A stretch of 64,000 nucleotides of DNA from JAZPYZ01 sp045544455 (lineage in GTDB: Bacteria; Bacillota; Clostridia; Oscillospirales; Acutalibacteraceae). Position numbers and translations under genes: made by a program. Position 1 is the stretch's first letter; each line of letters starts with the position of its first letter. Shown here in pieces: positions 38,913 to 48,388 of the stretch. Under the pieces are notes generated by a model. The model saw only the letters and a list, made by a program, of their open reading frames with translations, ran no database searches and had not been told where the DNA came from. The stretch is taken from the NCBI GenBank assembly GCA_045544455.1, contig JAZPYZ010000021.1:1-64000 (forward strand), given 5' to 3'.

Positions 38913-39716
38913 TTACAAGAAATACCGTTCGTTTTCCCAATCCGAATCGGAATCCGTATCGGCTTCCTCGACCGACGCCGGAATAGCCGATTCCATCTCT
39001 TCGGCCAGGGCGGCAATCCGTTGCTCGGCAACGCCATCCTGCTCTTGCAGTTCGCGACGGGCCGTTTCCACCACTTCACGACAAGCGGCCAGATGCTCTT
39101 GAAGTGACGACACCGCTTGTTCCATCTGCTGGATACTGTCGGTCCCGCGTTTTTGTGCCGCTTCCAGATATCCTTGTCCCATCGAACGAATTTCCATTAA
39201 AAACGTCCCGACATTTCCGACCAAAGCGGCATATCGCTCACTATCGGCTAACGCCGATTCCGCGTTTTCTTTAACGGTGGCCACTTCGCTTTTCGTGTCG
39301 CGTAACTCGATTTCAAGTTCCACTACGCGTTGCGCTAACACCCGTTTATCTTCTTCCACCGCCTGCAACCGACGACCGGACGATTCATCCGCCGCCGTCA
39401 TGCGATTGCGCAGTTGTTCCGCTTCTTCTTTGGCGCGAGATGCTTCCGCCCGAACCACGTTGATATTGCCCATCTGGTCATTCAACTCGGTGACCGTCGC
39501 CTGCAATTGATCAACCTCGGCTTGTTTATCCGCCAAGGCTTGCCGCAAGGTTTCGAGTTCGGTTGCCTGCTGTTCACATTGTTCCCGACGCTCGTTCAAC
39601 TCGTTTAACTGTTCTTCGGAAACCATGGTCTCTTTCCGAATCGAATCAATATACTCGAGCACGTCCTGCTTGTGGAATCCACGCAGAACGGTCCGAAAAT
39701 TACCAACCTCTGCCAA
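38913..39716 (-). CDS. DivIVA-domain-like coiled-coil protein
   Basis: A 267-residue acidic protein whose N-terminus (F-R-T-V-L-R-G-F-H-K-Q-D-V-L-E-Y-I-D) matches the membrane-targeting DivIVA domain. Residues about 35-230 are nearly continuous coiled coil. The TTG start at 39716 is supported by AAGGAGGG 6 bases before it; an upstream ATG has no such site. It is 15 bp downstream-to-upstream with the fumarase-like gene. Polar or septal localisation is expected from the family, not shown. Confidence 0.75.
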   Translation of the reverse strand: MAEVGNFRTVLRGFHKQDVLEYIDSIRKETMVSEEQLNELNERREQCEQQATELETLRQALADKQAEVDQLQATVTELNDQMGNINVVRAEASRAKEEAEQLRNRMTAADESSGRRLQAVEEDKRVLAQRVVELEIELRDTKSEVATVKENAESALADSERYAALVGNVGTFLMEIRSMGQGYLEAAQKRGTDSIQQMEQAVSSLQEHLAACREVVETARRELQEQDGVAEQRIAALAEEMESAIPASVEEADTDSDSDWENERYFL

Positions 39717-39792
39717 AAAAAGCCCTCCTTCAACAGACGTTTGCATAGTATGATAGTTTATTATATCATTCGATTCCGGAAAATACAAGTCC

Positions 39793-40410
39793 TTATATAT
39801 TTTTCAACACCGCAATCGACACCGTATCGGCGAGTTGTGCCATATCCCGAAAGCACTCTGCCACATCGGTATACAGTTGTTGACGAATCTGACGCATCGA
39901 CGGATCATCGGTATAGGTATATACCGCCGCCGTCTCATCCCGACAAACAGCGATCCCTCGCTCTACATCCCGACAAAACGTTTGTTGTATCTTCCACCAC
40001 GCATTATCTTTGCGAAACTGCCAAAACGCGGTTAACAACCGTTCCCATTGTTCACAATTCGCATATAGTTGCCCTATGGCGGTTTGCAATGCCGTAGGCA
40101 CATCGGTCATACCGTATCGATCCATATCCGAGATTATCGCACCGATATCCCCTGTCAACCGGCACAACCCCTGTCCCAAGCGCGCCATATCGTCCCGTTC
40201 GATCGGCGTAATAAAATCGTGATACAACCGATCAAACAGTTGTACATTTTGTTCGGTCGCCTGTTTATGTAAAGCGTCACACCGTAATGCCGCTTGCGCC
40301 ACGTTGGTGGGAGAAACGCGTATCATCCTATCTCGTATAATCCCGGCCGACCGGGTAGCCAACGCGGACATCTCACCAAGCTTTGCCGCATAATCGGTTT
40401 TTTGTGCCAT
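39793..40410 (-). CDS. DUF47/PhoU-like protein
   Basis: A 205-residue all-helical protein of the DUF47 family, related to PhoU, with conserved D-R-L-Y-H-D-F-I-T-P-I-E-R-D-D and E-Q-N-V-Q-L-F segments (residues about 50-80). It lies 15 bp after a PiT phosphate transporter gene, the standard arrangement; such proteins are thought to gate phosphate entry through the partner transporter. Confidence 0.93.
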   Translation of the reverse strand: MAQKTDYAAKLGEMSALATRSAGIIRDRMIRVSPTNVAQAALRCDALHKQATEQNVQLFDRLYHDFITPIERDDMARLGQGLCRLTGDIGAIISDMDRYGMTDVPTALQTAIGQLYANCEQWERLLTAFWQFRKDNAWWKIQQTFCRDVERGIAVCRDETAAVYTYTDDPSMRQIRQQLYTDVAECFRDMAQLADTVSIAVLKNI

Positions 40411-40425
40411 ATCGATTCCCCTTTA

Positions 40426-41475
40426 TTATATTCGAATACACCAAGCGGCCAGGAAATAGCCGATCAACCCGCATCCCGGAAAGGTCAGCACCCATGCCAT
40501 TACCATCTCTTTGACCACTACCCATTTCACACAAGACCAACGCTTAGACGCACCGACACCCATCACGGCGGCGGTTTTTGTGTGCGTGGTACTGACCGGC
40601 ACACCGGCAAGTGACGAAACAAGCAAACAACCGGCGCCGGCCATATCGGCAGCCAACCCTTGATACGGTTCCAGTTTGACCATATCCATTCCGACCGACT
40701 TGATAATACGTCCGCCGCCGATCGACGTACCAATCGCCATCACCGCCGAACATATCACCATCAACCATACCGGCAAGGCATAAGTGGACGTTTCGCCCTG
40801 CCCACCGGCCAATCCAATCCCCAACAAAAACACACCCATAAACTTTTGTCCGTCTTGCGCACCGTGCATAAACGCCATCGCCGCACCGCCTAATATTTGC
40901 ACGCGGCGAAACATCCGACTAGACGCTGTACGTTGCATGGAACAACACGTGGCTTTGGTGAGTTTTCCACTAACAAAGCCAACCGCAAAACCCGATACCG
41001 TCGACAGTACCAACCCCACCAACACTTTTTTCCATTCGGTGGGATTAATTCCGCCAAATCCGCGTTGCAACGCTATGGCCGCACCGGACAGTCCGGCTAT
41101 CAGCGCATGACTTTCGCTGGTGGGAATCCCCAAACACCACGCCGCCACCGCCCATACCACAATCGCCGCCAACGCCGCACAAAGCGCGACCGACGCACGG
41201 CGAGTATCGTCACCGAAATCTACCATATTGCGAATGGTCATCGCCACCGTTGCGTTGACGGCCGACATCACCCATACGCCTAAAAAATTAAACACCGCCG
41301 CCATCGCGATGGCCACACGCGGTGTGAGCGCACGCGTCGATACACAGGTGGCAATGGCGTTCGGCGCATCGGTCCACCCATTGACAAAAATAACCCCTAC
41401 CGTCAGCAACACAGTGATCAACAAAGCCGGATTAGCCGATACTTGTGTCACAAACTCGCTCCACATCAACGCCAC
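40426..41475 (-). CDS. pit: Inorganic phosphate transporter, PiT family
   Basis: A 349-residue membrane protein with about ten helices. The two PiT signature repeats are visible: G-W-T-D-A-P-N-A-I-A-T near residues 34-44 and F-M-H-G-A-Q-D-G-Q-K-F-M-G near 205-217, with S-T-V-S-G-F and the second-half V-S-T-T-H-T. It imports metal phosphate with protons at low affinity. GAGGTGATGAC precedes the GTG start. Probably the last or middle gene of an operon with the PBP gene upstream. Confidence 0.93.
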   Translation of the reverse strand: MALMWSEFVTQVSANPALLITVLLTVGVIFVNGWTDAPNAIATCVSTRALTPRVAIAMAAVFNFLGVWVMSAVNATVAMTIRNMVDFGDDTRRASVALCAALAAIVVWAVAAWCLGIPTSESHALIAGLSGAAIALQRGFGGINPTEWKKVLVGLVLSTVSGFAVGFVSGKLTKATCCSMQRTASSRMFRRVQILGGAAMAFMHGAQDGQKFMGVFLLGIGLAGGQGETSTYALPVWLMVICSAVMAIGTSIGGGRIIKSVGMDMVKLEPYQGLAADMAGAGCLLVSSLAGVPVSTTHTKTAAVMGVGASKRWSCVKWVVVKEMVMAWVLTFPGCGLIGYFLAAWCIRI

Positions 41476-41526
41476 GTCATCACCTCTGTATCACCATCTT
41501 ATTCAGGTGACCGGACGATTAGGCAA

Positions 41527-43131
41527 TCAATTGCGGATTTTTCCAAGTTGTTCACAAATTTCTCGAAACACCGGCGCCGCGGTATCGCCGGTAGATTCGT
41601 AATCTTCCGATACCACCACAACCACGTATTCGGGTGAAATCGCCGGATAAAAACCGGCAAACCAGTTTTGCAACAGTTCGACCCCGTTTTCTCCAATCAT
41701 ACCGGTTTGAGCCGTACCGGTTTTCCCACCGGCCGATCCGTTATCCGGTTTAGCTCCGGAACCAAGTCCGTTTTCCACCACCTCAATCATCATTTGTTTT
41801 AAGATCGCGGCCGTCGTAGCCGAAAAGGCATATTGTGGCGGAGCCGATTCACTGGCGGTAAGATGACCTGCCTCATCAACATATCCTTTTAAAATTGTGG
41901 GAGACACGATTTTCCCTTGATTGACAACTGCCGCCACCAATTGAGCCACGTGTACCGGCGTCGCCAACAACGCCCCTTGTCCAAACGATAGATTGGCAAC
42001 CGTCGCCGGCGACTGTAGCGAGGATAAAGACGGGAGATTGGCTTTGTCCGAAGACCAATTCGGAGCAATCGTCACCTCACGCGTAAATCCCAACGTTTGT
42101 GCCATGTCGTACAAGGTATCGCCACCAATTTGGGCAGCCAGACGAATATAATACGGGTTACACGATTGCGCTAATCCGCCGAACATATCCAACGTTCCAT
42201 GACCAAGTGCATGGTGACAACGAAAGGTCACGTCTCCCACCTCGACCGAACCCGAGCACTCATAAACCGTATCGCTCGATACCCCTTTTTCCAAGGCAGC
42301 GGCAGAGGTTACGATCTTGAAAACCGAACCGCAGTTATAATTGGTCAACGCACGGTTAATCAGCGGAGCATCCGATCGATTTAAATACTCCGAAAGGGAC
42401 GTAACGTCAAAATCCGGTCGACTGACCATCGCCAATATATGACCGTTTTCCGGCGATACGATCACCACCGCCCCTTTGGTCAGCGACGTATCCGCCACAC
42501 GTTCGGCAATGGTTTGAATTTCGCGATCGATGGTTAATACCACACCGGCATCAGCCTTATCCAACGTATCGTTTTTGGTTACCGTACCGCCTACCAACCA
42601 ACTGCCGGAACCATCTACTTGATAGGTCACCGATGCTCGTCCGATTGCTTGTGTCAAGGCCTCATCAAACACCGCTTCCGCACCCGATACACCATGCAAT
42701 CCATCCGAGCCGATATATCCGATCACGTGACTGGCTAAGCGAGATGTTTCATACCGAATCGGTACCGAAAAAACGCAAAGTCCGTCGGTTAACGGCAACA
42801 ATCGCTCGCTGGTAAACACAAACGGTTTGTTTTGCGTAAGCCGATCCAAAATGGATTGCCGTTCCGCTTTCTCCAAGCCGGCCGTCAAAGCGGATACTGT
42901 TTTCGTATCCGGGAACACACTATATCGGTTTTCTCGGCGAGCATTGACCAGTGGGCGCAGATGGGTATCGTAAATCGTGCCGCGCACCGTCGCGACCGTA
43001 ACGGTGTGACTGCCTTGCCGGTCGCCGGCTTGCACCATGTCGTCCCGTGTGGTGAGATAATATATCCGTCCCATCAAACCGAAAAACAAAACACCACACA
43101 CCAAAAACAAGGTTACGGTTCGTTTTTTCAC
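41527..43131 (-). CDS. Penicillin-binding protein, class B transpeptidase
   Basis: A 534-residue class B PBP: one N-terminal membrane anchor (about 5-25), a dimerisation domain, and a transpeptidase domain with the serine motif G-S-V-F-K (S-x-x-K), S-C-N (S-x-N) and G-G-K-T-G-T-A (K-T-G). The sequence before the active serine (N-Y-N-C-G-S) departs from the usual P-G-S. It cross-links peptidoglycan and binds beta-lactams. Start is GTG at 43131; its ribosome-binding site AAAGGAGG lies inside the 3' arm of a 13-bp hairpin. Confidence 0.9.
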   Translation of the reverse strand: MKKRTVTLFLVCGVLFFGLMGRIYYLTTRDDMVQAGDRQGSHTVTVATVRGTIYDTHLRPLVNARRENRYSVFPDTKTVSALTAGLEKAERQSILDRLTQNKPFVFTSERLLPLTDGLCVFSVPIRYETSRLASHVIGYIGSDGLHGVSGAEAVFDEALTQAIGRASVTYQVDGSGSWLVGGTVTKNDTLDKADAGVVLTIDREIQTIAERVADTSLTKGAVVIVSPENGHILAMVSRPDFDVTSLSEYLNRSDAPLINRALTNYNCGSVFKIVTSAAALEKGVSSDTVYECSGSVEVGDVTFRCHHALGHGTLDMFGGLAQSCNPYYIRLAAQIGGDTLYDMAQTLGFTREVTIAPNWSSDKANLPSLSSLQSPATVANLSFGQGALLATPVHVAQLVAAVVNQGKIVSPTILKGYVDEAGHLTASESAPPQYAFSATTAAILKQMMIEVVENGLGSGAKPDNGSAGGKTGTAQTGMIGENGVELLQNWFAGFYPAISPEYVVVVVSEDYESTGDTAAPVFREICEQLGKIRN

Positions 43132-43135
43132 ACCA

Positions 43136-43188
43136 AAAAACCTCCTTTACCGAAAACACCCATAGTGTTCCCGAGAAAGGAGGTTTTT
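43136..43188 (-). terminator. Hairpin whose 3' arm is the ribosome-binding site of the PBP gene
   Basis: AAAAACCTCCTTT and AAAGGAGGTTTTT (43176-43188 and 43136-43148) pair perfectly over 13 bp, with a smaller GGAACAC/GTGTTTTC stem inside, and a T-run follows on the minus strand. It can act as a terminator after the U32 gene or hide the AAAGGAGG of the PBP gene. Confidence 0.7.
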
Positions 43189-43207
43189 AATCGTATTGAT
43201 ACGTCGG

Positions 43208-44452
43208 TCAATCCACTAGATGCCGCAACATACTGCCGACCGGAATCGGGCGGTCACACCGGAATCCAACACGCATCATCGCATGGTTAGCCGATAACAC
43301 CGGTTGACCCGATTCGTCCACCAAGCCCGACACCGTAACCGAAAACGGTTTACCGCGCGGCGGTAACACGTCCAACGTTTCCCCGTCGAAAAAGCGATTG
43401 CGTTGTTGCAACCATTGCACACCGCTTTCCCACTCTTCCGCTACCGCGACCAATTCATAATCGCGCACATATTGTCCGGTTGCAAGATTTTGGTTAGGGT
43501 GTCCGAAATAAAAGCCGGTACCGTACGGACGGTGGCTGACTTTATATACCTCGTCCACCATCCACGGTTGCGGCCGGTACGCAGGATCAAATCCGCTTTG
43601 TTCGTACCCATCGACCGCCGCGCGATACGCAGCCGTAGTCACGGCGGTATAGTAAGCCGCTTTCGCACGCCCCTCGATTTTAAACGAATCGATACCGGCT
43701 CCGGCCAACGCGGCAATATGTTCGATCATACACAGATCATACGCATTAAACAGGTAGGTTTCGCCGTCGGTTTCTTCCACCTCAAACAGTTGTCCGTCTC
43801 GATGCTTCTCACTAAACCGATAACCCCAACGACAGGGTTGTGCACAGTCACCGCGGTTACTGTCTCGACCGGTCATATACATCGACAACATGCATCGGCC
43901 GGAATACGCCATGCACATCGCCCCATGCACAAACGTTTCCAACTGTAACGCCGGATTGGTTTTGGCTCGAATCTCGGCGATCTCATCGAGAGATAACTCT
44001 CGCGCCAACACCACGCGACTCGCGCCCATGTCGGCAAGCATATTGGCGGTAGCGCTATTCACCACACCAAACTGCGTCGACACGTGCAGTTCACATGACG
44101 GCGCATACTGTTTGATCATTCCGATCAATCCGATATCCGCCACGATCAACGCGTCCACGCCGGCCGACTCAACCGCTTGTAAAAAGGCAGGCAAGTGTTC
44201 CAGTTCATGATCACGCGCCAACACGTTACACGTAACATACGCTTTTGCGCCGGCTCGGTGACACAGCGAAACAGCCTCGTGCAGATCCTGTTCGGCAAAA
44301 TTGCCGCAAGCGGCACGCATCCCGAACCGATGACCGGCAAAATACACCGCATCAGCTCCGAATAACAACGCCGCTTGCAATCGCTCTTTATCCCCTGCCG
44401 GAGATAAAATTTCCGGTTTGTGCGGTAAATTACCGCTTGTTTGTTTCATCAT
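43208..44452 (-). CDS. Peptidase U32 family protein
   Basis: A 414-residue protein. The core has P-E-I-L-S-P-A-G-D-K-E-R-L (start), D-A-V-Y-F-A-G and the family-defining E-x-F-V-H-G-A-M-C-M-A-Y-S-G-R-C-x-L-S (about 166-185), with further cysteines in G-D-C-A-Q-P-C-R-W. Relatives either degrade collagen-like peptides or hydroxylate rRNA; which applies is not clear. The true start is at 44452, one base after the mltG stop; the long open frame extending upstream is an mltG shadow. Confidence 0.9.
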   Translation of the reverse strand: MMKQTSGNLPHKPEILSPAGDKERLQAALLFGADAVYFAGHRFGMRAACGNFAEQDLHEAVSLCHRAGAKAYVTCNVLARDHELEHLPAFLQAVESAGVDALIVADIGLIGMIKQYAPSCELHVSTQFGVVNSATANMLADMGASRVVLARELSLDEIAEIRAKTNPALQLETFVHGAMCMAYSGRCMLSMYMTGRDSNRGDCAQPCRWGYRFSEKHRDGQLFEVEETDGETYLFNAYDLCMIEHIAALAGAGIDSFKIEGRAKAAYYTAVTTAAYRAAVDGYEQSGFDPAYRPQPWMVDEVYKVSHRPYGTGFYFGHPNQNLATGQYVRDYELVAVAEEWESGVQWLQQRNRFFDGETLDVLPPRGKPFSVTVSGLVDESGQPVLSANHAMMRVGFRCDRPIPVGSMLRHLVD

Positions 44453-44453
44453 A

Positions 44454-45701
44454 TCAGTTCGCATACATACCAATGCCGTATTTCTTACAAATGTTGACAT
44501 GTTCGTTATAGGTGCTGGAATAGTAGGTGTTGCCGGATTTATCGTTAGCAAAATAGAAGATCGATTGCATCGACGATTCATTCGACGGGAACACCGCCGC
44601 TTTGATGGCATCCAGTCCGGGATTGTTGATCGGACCAGCCGGCAATCCCTTGCACACATACGTATCATATGCCTGTGCCGTAGCCGACGACGAACTAAGG
44701 CCCATACGCGTAATATACAGCACCGTCGAGTCACATTGCAGTTGCGGATACCCCGTCGGATCATCCATCCGGTTGTGCAACACGCGCGACACGCGGTACA
44801 TGTGGGCCGTGTTGGCCGCTTCACCTTGAATGATCGACGCTAAAGTAATGGCATCGTCCATCGTTAATCCGGCCGCCTTGATCGCCACACGCATCGTGGT
44901 ATCCATCTTATTCTCAAAGTTGGTCAAAAAGGTCTTAACCACCGTCGAACCGGCGCTATTGGCATAAAACTCGTACGTATCCGGGAACAAGTACCCTTCC
45001 AACCAATACACACGTTGTGCCTTTTCGCCCGGTTTGGGCACGTCGTCCAGGAAATCAAATTCGTATGTTTCGAGTTGTAACGCCGCATAGAATTCATCCG
45101 CCGTGCAAACCCCTTTTTCCTCTAACGTCGTTGCGATCTGCGGGATGGTGTATCCTTCCGGAATCGTCACCGACAAGGTTTGACGCGCAGAATTATCGGT
45201 CAACGCTTCCATAATAGCTTCGTAACCCATATCACGCGATAACGTAAACGTACCCGACTGATACTTGCCGTCATACCGCTCCAAACGAGATACCACGCGG
45301 AACAAGTTCGGATAGGTGATCAAATCGTTTTCCTTCAAAATCTTCGCAATGGCCTTGGTAGACGTACCGACCGGAATATCCACATCCACGTTGTGACCGC
45401 TTTTGTTCAGCGCCGTAATATCCAGCGCCGCACCGATGATAATAATCGCTAACAACCCCGATACCGCCAATACCGCGACCACATACAAAATGCTACGGGT
45501 ATACATCCACGACATAGCTTGCTTCGGCTTTTGCTTTTTGGCACGAAACGGATCTTGTTGTTGTTCACCGGACGACAGTTCGGCCCCAAATTCCTCGTTG
45601 AGATTCAGTTTCAGACGCATTTGTTGCGCTTTGTGCTTACGCGTACGGCGCACCGCGTCTTCCAATCGTTTATTGATCGGTTGTTTTCCTTTTTGCGGCA
45701 T
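44454..45701 (-). CDS. mltG: Endolytic peptidoglycan transglycosylase MltG (YceG-like)
   Basis: Cuts glycan strands near the membrane and sets their length. The 415-residue protein has a basic N-terminus, one transmembrane helix at about 80-100, a LysM-like region, and the YceG core with the E-A-N-T and W-L-E-G-Y-L-F-P-D-T-Y segments and catalytic glutamate in I-I-Q-G-E-A-A. The ATG at 45701 has AAGGAG 8 bases upstream; a GTG three codons before is less likely. It overlaps the 5-formyl-THF cyclo-ligase gene by 32 bp. Confidence 0.93.
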   Translation of the reverse strand: MPQKGKQPINKRLEDAVRRTRKHKAQQMRLKLNLNEEFGAELSSGEQQQDPFRAKKQKPKQAMSWMYTRSILYVVAVLAVSGLLAIIIIGAALDITALNKSGHNVDVDIPVGTSTKAIAKILKENDLITYPNLFRVVSRLERYDGKYQSGTFTLSRDMGYEAIMEALTDNSARQTLSVTIPEGYTIPQIATTLEEKGVCTADEFYAALQLETYEFDFLDDVPKPGEKAQRVYWLEGYLFPDTYEFYANSAGSTVVKTFLTNFENKMDTTMRVAIKAAGLTMDDAITLASIIQGEAANTAHMYRVSRVLHNRMDDPTGYPQLQCDSTVLYITRMGLSSSSATAQAYDTYVCKGLPAGPINNPGLDAIKAAVFPSNESSMQSIFYFANDKSGNTYYSSTYNEHVNICKKYGIGMYAN

Positions 45702-46305
45702 AGGGTTCACTCCTTCTCGAATCGCCGGTGCGCCGGATATACCGGTCGGTCACCAACAACGATACCGGTCGATCGAATCGACCGTGTGGCAACTGCGGTT
45801 TTACACAATTGCTGTATTCAATCCCGATCATGTCGCCGTCAAACCGCGCCAAGAATCGGTCATAATAACCTTTTCCGTATCCTAAACGATACCCTTTAAA
45901 ATCATAGCATAATGCCGGAACCAAACAAAGACCTTCGGAAAAATCGGTCATTTCTCGGCATCGTTCAGGCACCGGTTCCAACACGCCAAACATCCCCGGC
46001 TCCAAATCGTGCATCCCGGTAATAAAGAAAAACTGCATATCGCGCGTTCCCGGCACGCACCGCGGAACCGCCACTTGTTTGCCGTCGGCCCACGCTTGTT
46101 CCATGATGGCTTTCGTATCTACCTCGATCGCGGTCGACACGTAAGTCAACAACACACGGCAATGTTTATATTGCCAAAGCGTTGCGACTTTGCGCGCAAT
46201 GGCTTGATCCATACCGGCTTTTTTCTCCGGCGGCATGGTGCGGCGCAACTGCTTATAATGCTCGCGCATCGCCGCTTTGACCGGACGAATATCCGTTATC
46301 GACAT
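45670..46305 (-). CDS. 5-formyltetrahydrofolate cyclo-ligase
   Basis: Makes 5,10-methenyl-THF from 5-formyl-THF with ATP. The 211 residues carry the family motif Y-R-L-G-Y-G-K-G-Y-Y-D-R at about 137-148 and the N-terminal basic helix R-E-H-Y-K-Q-L-R-R. It overlaps the DJ-1 gene upstream by 10 bp and mltG downstream by 32 bp, so the three are translationally coupled. The folate link fits the thymidylate genes at the head of the operon. Confidence 0.93.
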   Translation of the reverse strand: MSITDIRPVKAAMREHYKQLRRTMPPEKKAGMDQAIARKVATLWQYKHCRVLLTYVSTAIEVDTKAIMEQAWADGKQVAVPRCVPGTRDMQFFFITGMHDLEPGMFGVLEPVPERCREMTDFSEGLCLVPALCYDFKGYRLGYGKGYYDRFLARFDGDMIGIEYSNCVKPQLPHGRFDRPVSLLVTDRYIRRTGDSRRSEPYAAKRKTTDQ

Positions 46306-46835
46306 TGCAAAGAAGCCTCCAACCGTTTGGCATCTTGCGGCGTGGTCAACGCTTCCACCAATTTCAACGCAAATGCCACCGCACTACCGGCCCCTTTACC
46401 GGTAATATATCGGCCATCCGCCACCGCAACTTCGTCTGCAATAACGGCACCGGTCAGTTCTTGCTCATAGCCGGGGAAACAAATAGCGCGTTTACCTTCA
46501 AGCAATCCTTTATGGCCTAAAATCGACGGAGCGGCGCAGATAGCGGCAATCAACAGTTCATGCTCTTCGGCGTAATCGATCACCGATTGCACCACGTCGG
46601 ATTTTTCCAAATTCAAGGTACCGGGCAAACCACCGGGTAACACAATAGCCTTGACACCGGCCATCGAAAAAGCCGTTTCTTCCACGTCGGCCACAACCGT
46701 AATTCCGTGCGCACCGCGAATCAACCGACCGCCGATCCCGACCGTCGTAACGTCCAGTTCCGCACGGCGCAAAATATCCACCGTAGCCAGTGCTTCGATT
46801 TCTTCAAACCCGTTGGCTAAAAACACCAATACCAT
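46296..46835 (-). CDS. DJ-1/PfpI family protein
   Basis: A 179-residue flavodoxin-like protein of the DJ-1 branch (YajL/ThiJ type): V-F-L-A-N-G-F-E-E-I-E-A at 4-15 with the conserved acid, L-P-G-G-L-P-G near 68 and the nucleophile-elbow cysteine in A-A-I-C-A-A-P-S (about 100). Members act as protein or nucleotide deglycases or redox chaperones; the activity is debated. It overlaps the cyclo-ligase gene by 10 bp. Confidence 0.92.
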   Translation of the reverse strand: MVLVFLANGFEEIEALATVDILRRAELDVTTVGIGGRLIRGAHGITVVADVEETAFSMAGVKAIVLPGGLPGTLNLEKSDVVQSVIDYAEEHELLIAAICAAPSILGHKGLLEGKRAICFPGYEQELTGAVIADEVAVADGRYITGKGAGSAVAFALKLVEALTTPQDAKRLEASLQCR

Positions 46836-46859
46836 AAAAGACCTCCATTTCAGGCGCGA

Positions 46860-47528
46860 TCACCCTTGTATCACGCGCCAAATCCGTTGTTGTAAATCTT
46901 CGGTGATAGCTTCGATGGCAAGCGGTTCGCCATCTTGACTACACGGCACAACCTGCCATCCTTGCTTTTGGGCCGCATACAACGCCGCCTCACGACATTG
47001 TTGCAGATAGGCATCGTCCCGTTCGTGAATATCTTTTTTAGATTCGTCCCCTTGATACCGCGTCATCAGCATCTTGCGCGACACTTCCGGCGGCATATCC
47101 AAAAACAACACCGCATCCGGGGCCGGCAATCCTAACAACCGGTATTCGTAATCAGCGATCCAGTCGAGATACGCATCCCATTCGTCACGCGGCAATTTCG
47201 ACATTTGATGAATGATGTTCGACGTGGTATACCGCGCGGCCAAAATGCAATTTCCGTTTTGATAATCGGCTTGCCAAAACTTCTTATAACTCGCATATCG
47301 ATCCACCGCATAAAATGACGATGCCGCATAGGCGTTTACCGCATCCGGTGTATCGCCGAATTCGCCGGCCAAGTACATCTTGACCAGCGCCGACGATGGC
47401 TGCTCATAATCCGGAAAACAAATATGACTATATCGTTCCCCGCTTTGTTCAAAATACGCATTTAACCGATCGAACTGCGTGGTTTTACCACTACCGTCCA
47501 ACCCATCCAATACAATCAAACGCCCCAT
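46860..47528 (-). CDS. tmk: Thymidylate kinase-like protein
   Basis: Phosphorylates dTMP to dTDP. The 222 residues begin with the P-loop D-G-L-D-G-S-G-K-T-T (6-15), have D-R-Y-A-S near 76 and a lid region R-Y-Q-G-D-E-S-K. The protein is slightly longer than the classic Tmk and lacks a clear D-R-x-Y-x-S-x-x-A-Y-Q block, so a divergent subtype is possible. The ATG at 47528 lies 4 bases after the thyX stop; a GTG one codon earlier is an alternative. Coupling with thyX favours a dTMP role. Confidence 0.85.
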   Translation of the reverse strand: MGRLIVLDGLDGSGKTTQFDRLNAYFEQSGERYSHICFPDYEQPSSALVKMYLAGEFGDTPDAVNAYAASSFYAVDRYASYKKFWQADYQNGNCILAARYTTSNIIHQMSKLPRDEWDAYLDWIADYEYRLLGLPAPDAVLFLDMPPEVSRKMLMTRYQGDESKKDIHERDDAYLQQCREAALYAAQKQGWQVVPCSQDGEPLAIEAITEDLQQRIWRVIQG

Positions 47529-47531
47529 CAC

Positions 47532-48302
47532 TCAAGTGCGCTCCTTTATCTGTTTGTATTTCTCTCGCATCTGTTTCGCCATACCGCAGGTCATCTGCCC
47601 TTCCGGACAACCGCCGCTGACACACGACGGGCCTGCATTTTTGAAAATATGCGGTGCGCGTTCCACGCACAACGTCAACATTTTTTCGGCCAGTTCGCGA
47701 ATTTCCCACTGTGCACGGTTGCAACAACGATGTTCAAAAAAATTCAACAATGAACGCGCGTTCATGGTCATGATCAGTTTGGTGGTACAAGCGTTCGGTA
47801 ACACAAAACGCGCATCTTCGATCGCTTGTTTTTCGGCTGCGCGCGCCGCCGATTTTTCGTCCATCCCTTTATCGAGATTGGTTTTCAGATGTTTCGCTTT
47901 TAAAATCTCGGTGAGTCGTTCATAATGCTGCACGTCTTCTTCCATCGCACGGCGATATTCTTCCGCCGCTTCCGGCAACACCGCAATTTCCGGCGGCAAC
48001 ACATATTCAAATTGTTGTTCTTTTACATAACGTTGACTTTGCACGCTATACGATGCAATGCGATGGCGCGTCAGTTGCGCGAGCAATGCACGCGAAACAC
48101 CTTCCACGCCAAACGTAAAATAGGCGTGTTCGATAGGACTGGCATGTCCGATTTCCGCCAACATATCAACGAAAGAAGCCGTTTTTTCCTCCGTCATTTT
48201 TTCCATGACCGTATCGATCGAGGCGGCCGAATAACACAAACGCGCCGCCGATGCTACCGTCCGTTCCGGATCGGGTGTGCAGGAAATCAAAGTAACTTTC
48301 AC
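47532..48302 (-). CDS. thyX: Flavin-dependent thymidylate synthase ThyX
   Basis: Methylates dUMP to dTMP with FAD, replacing ThyA. The signature R-H-R-x7-S is present as R-H-R-I-A-S-Y-S-V-Q-S, near residues 87-97. The 256-residue protein starts at the GTG 48302, which has AAGGGAG 6 bases upstream; an ATG-led frame 9 codons longer is less likely. The C-terminus carries cysteines (G-P-S-C, G-G-C-P, M-T-C-G). It leads the thyX-tmk-DJ1-cyclo-ligase-mltG run. Confidence 0.95.
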   Translation of the reverse strand: MKVTLISCTPDPERTVASAARLCYSAASIDTVMEKMTEEKTASFVDMLAEIGHASPIEHAYFTFGVEGVSRALLAQLTRHRIASYSVQSQRYVKEQQFEYVLPPEIAVLPEAAEEYRRAMEEDVQHYERLTEILKAKHLKTNLDKGMDEKSAARAAEKQAIEDARFVLPNACTTKLIMTMNARSLLNFFEHRCCNRAQWEIRELAEKMLTLCVERAPHIFKNAGPSCVSGGCPEGQMTCGMAKQMREKYKQIKERT

Positions 48303-48345
48303 GGAAATCTCCCTTTCTTTACCAAACATGTATATATTCTATATA

Positions 48346-48374
48346 ATTATAGCAAAAAGCCATACCGATTTCAA
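48346..48374 (-). promoter_or_regulatory. Promoter of the thyX operon
   Basis: TTGAAA at 48369-48374 and TATAAT at 48346-48351 on the minus strand with a 17-bp spacer. Confidence 0.75.
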
Positions 48375-48388
48375 CACAAACCTAAAAA

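Noticed and set aside
44456..44824. N-terminal extension of the U32 peptidase frame
   Set aside because: The extra residues are arginine/cysteine-rich, overlap mltG in another frame and do not match the family; the start at 44452 is adequate.
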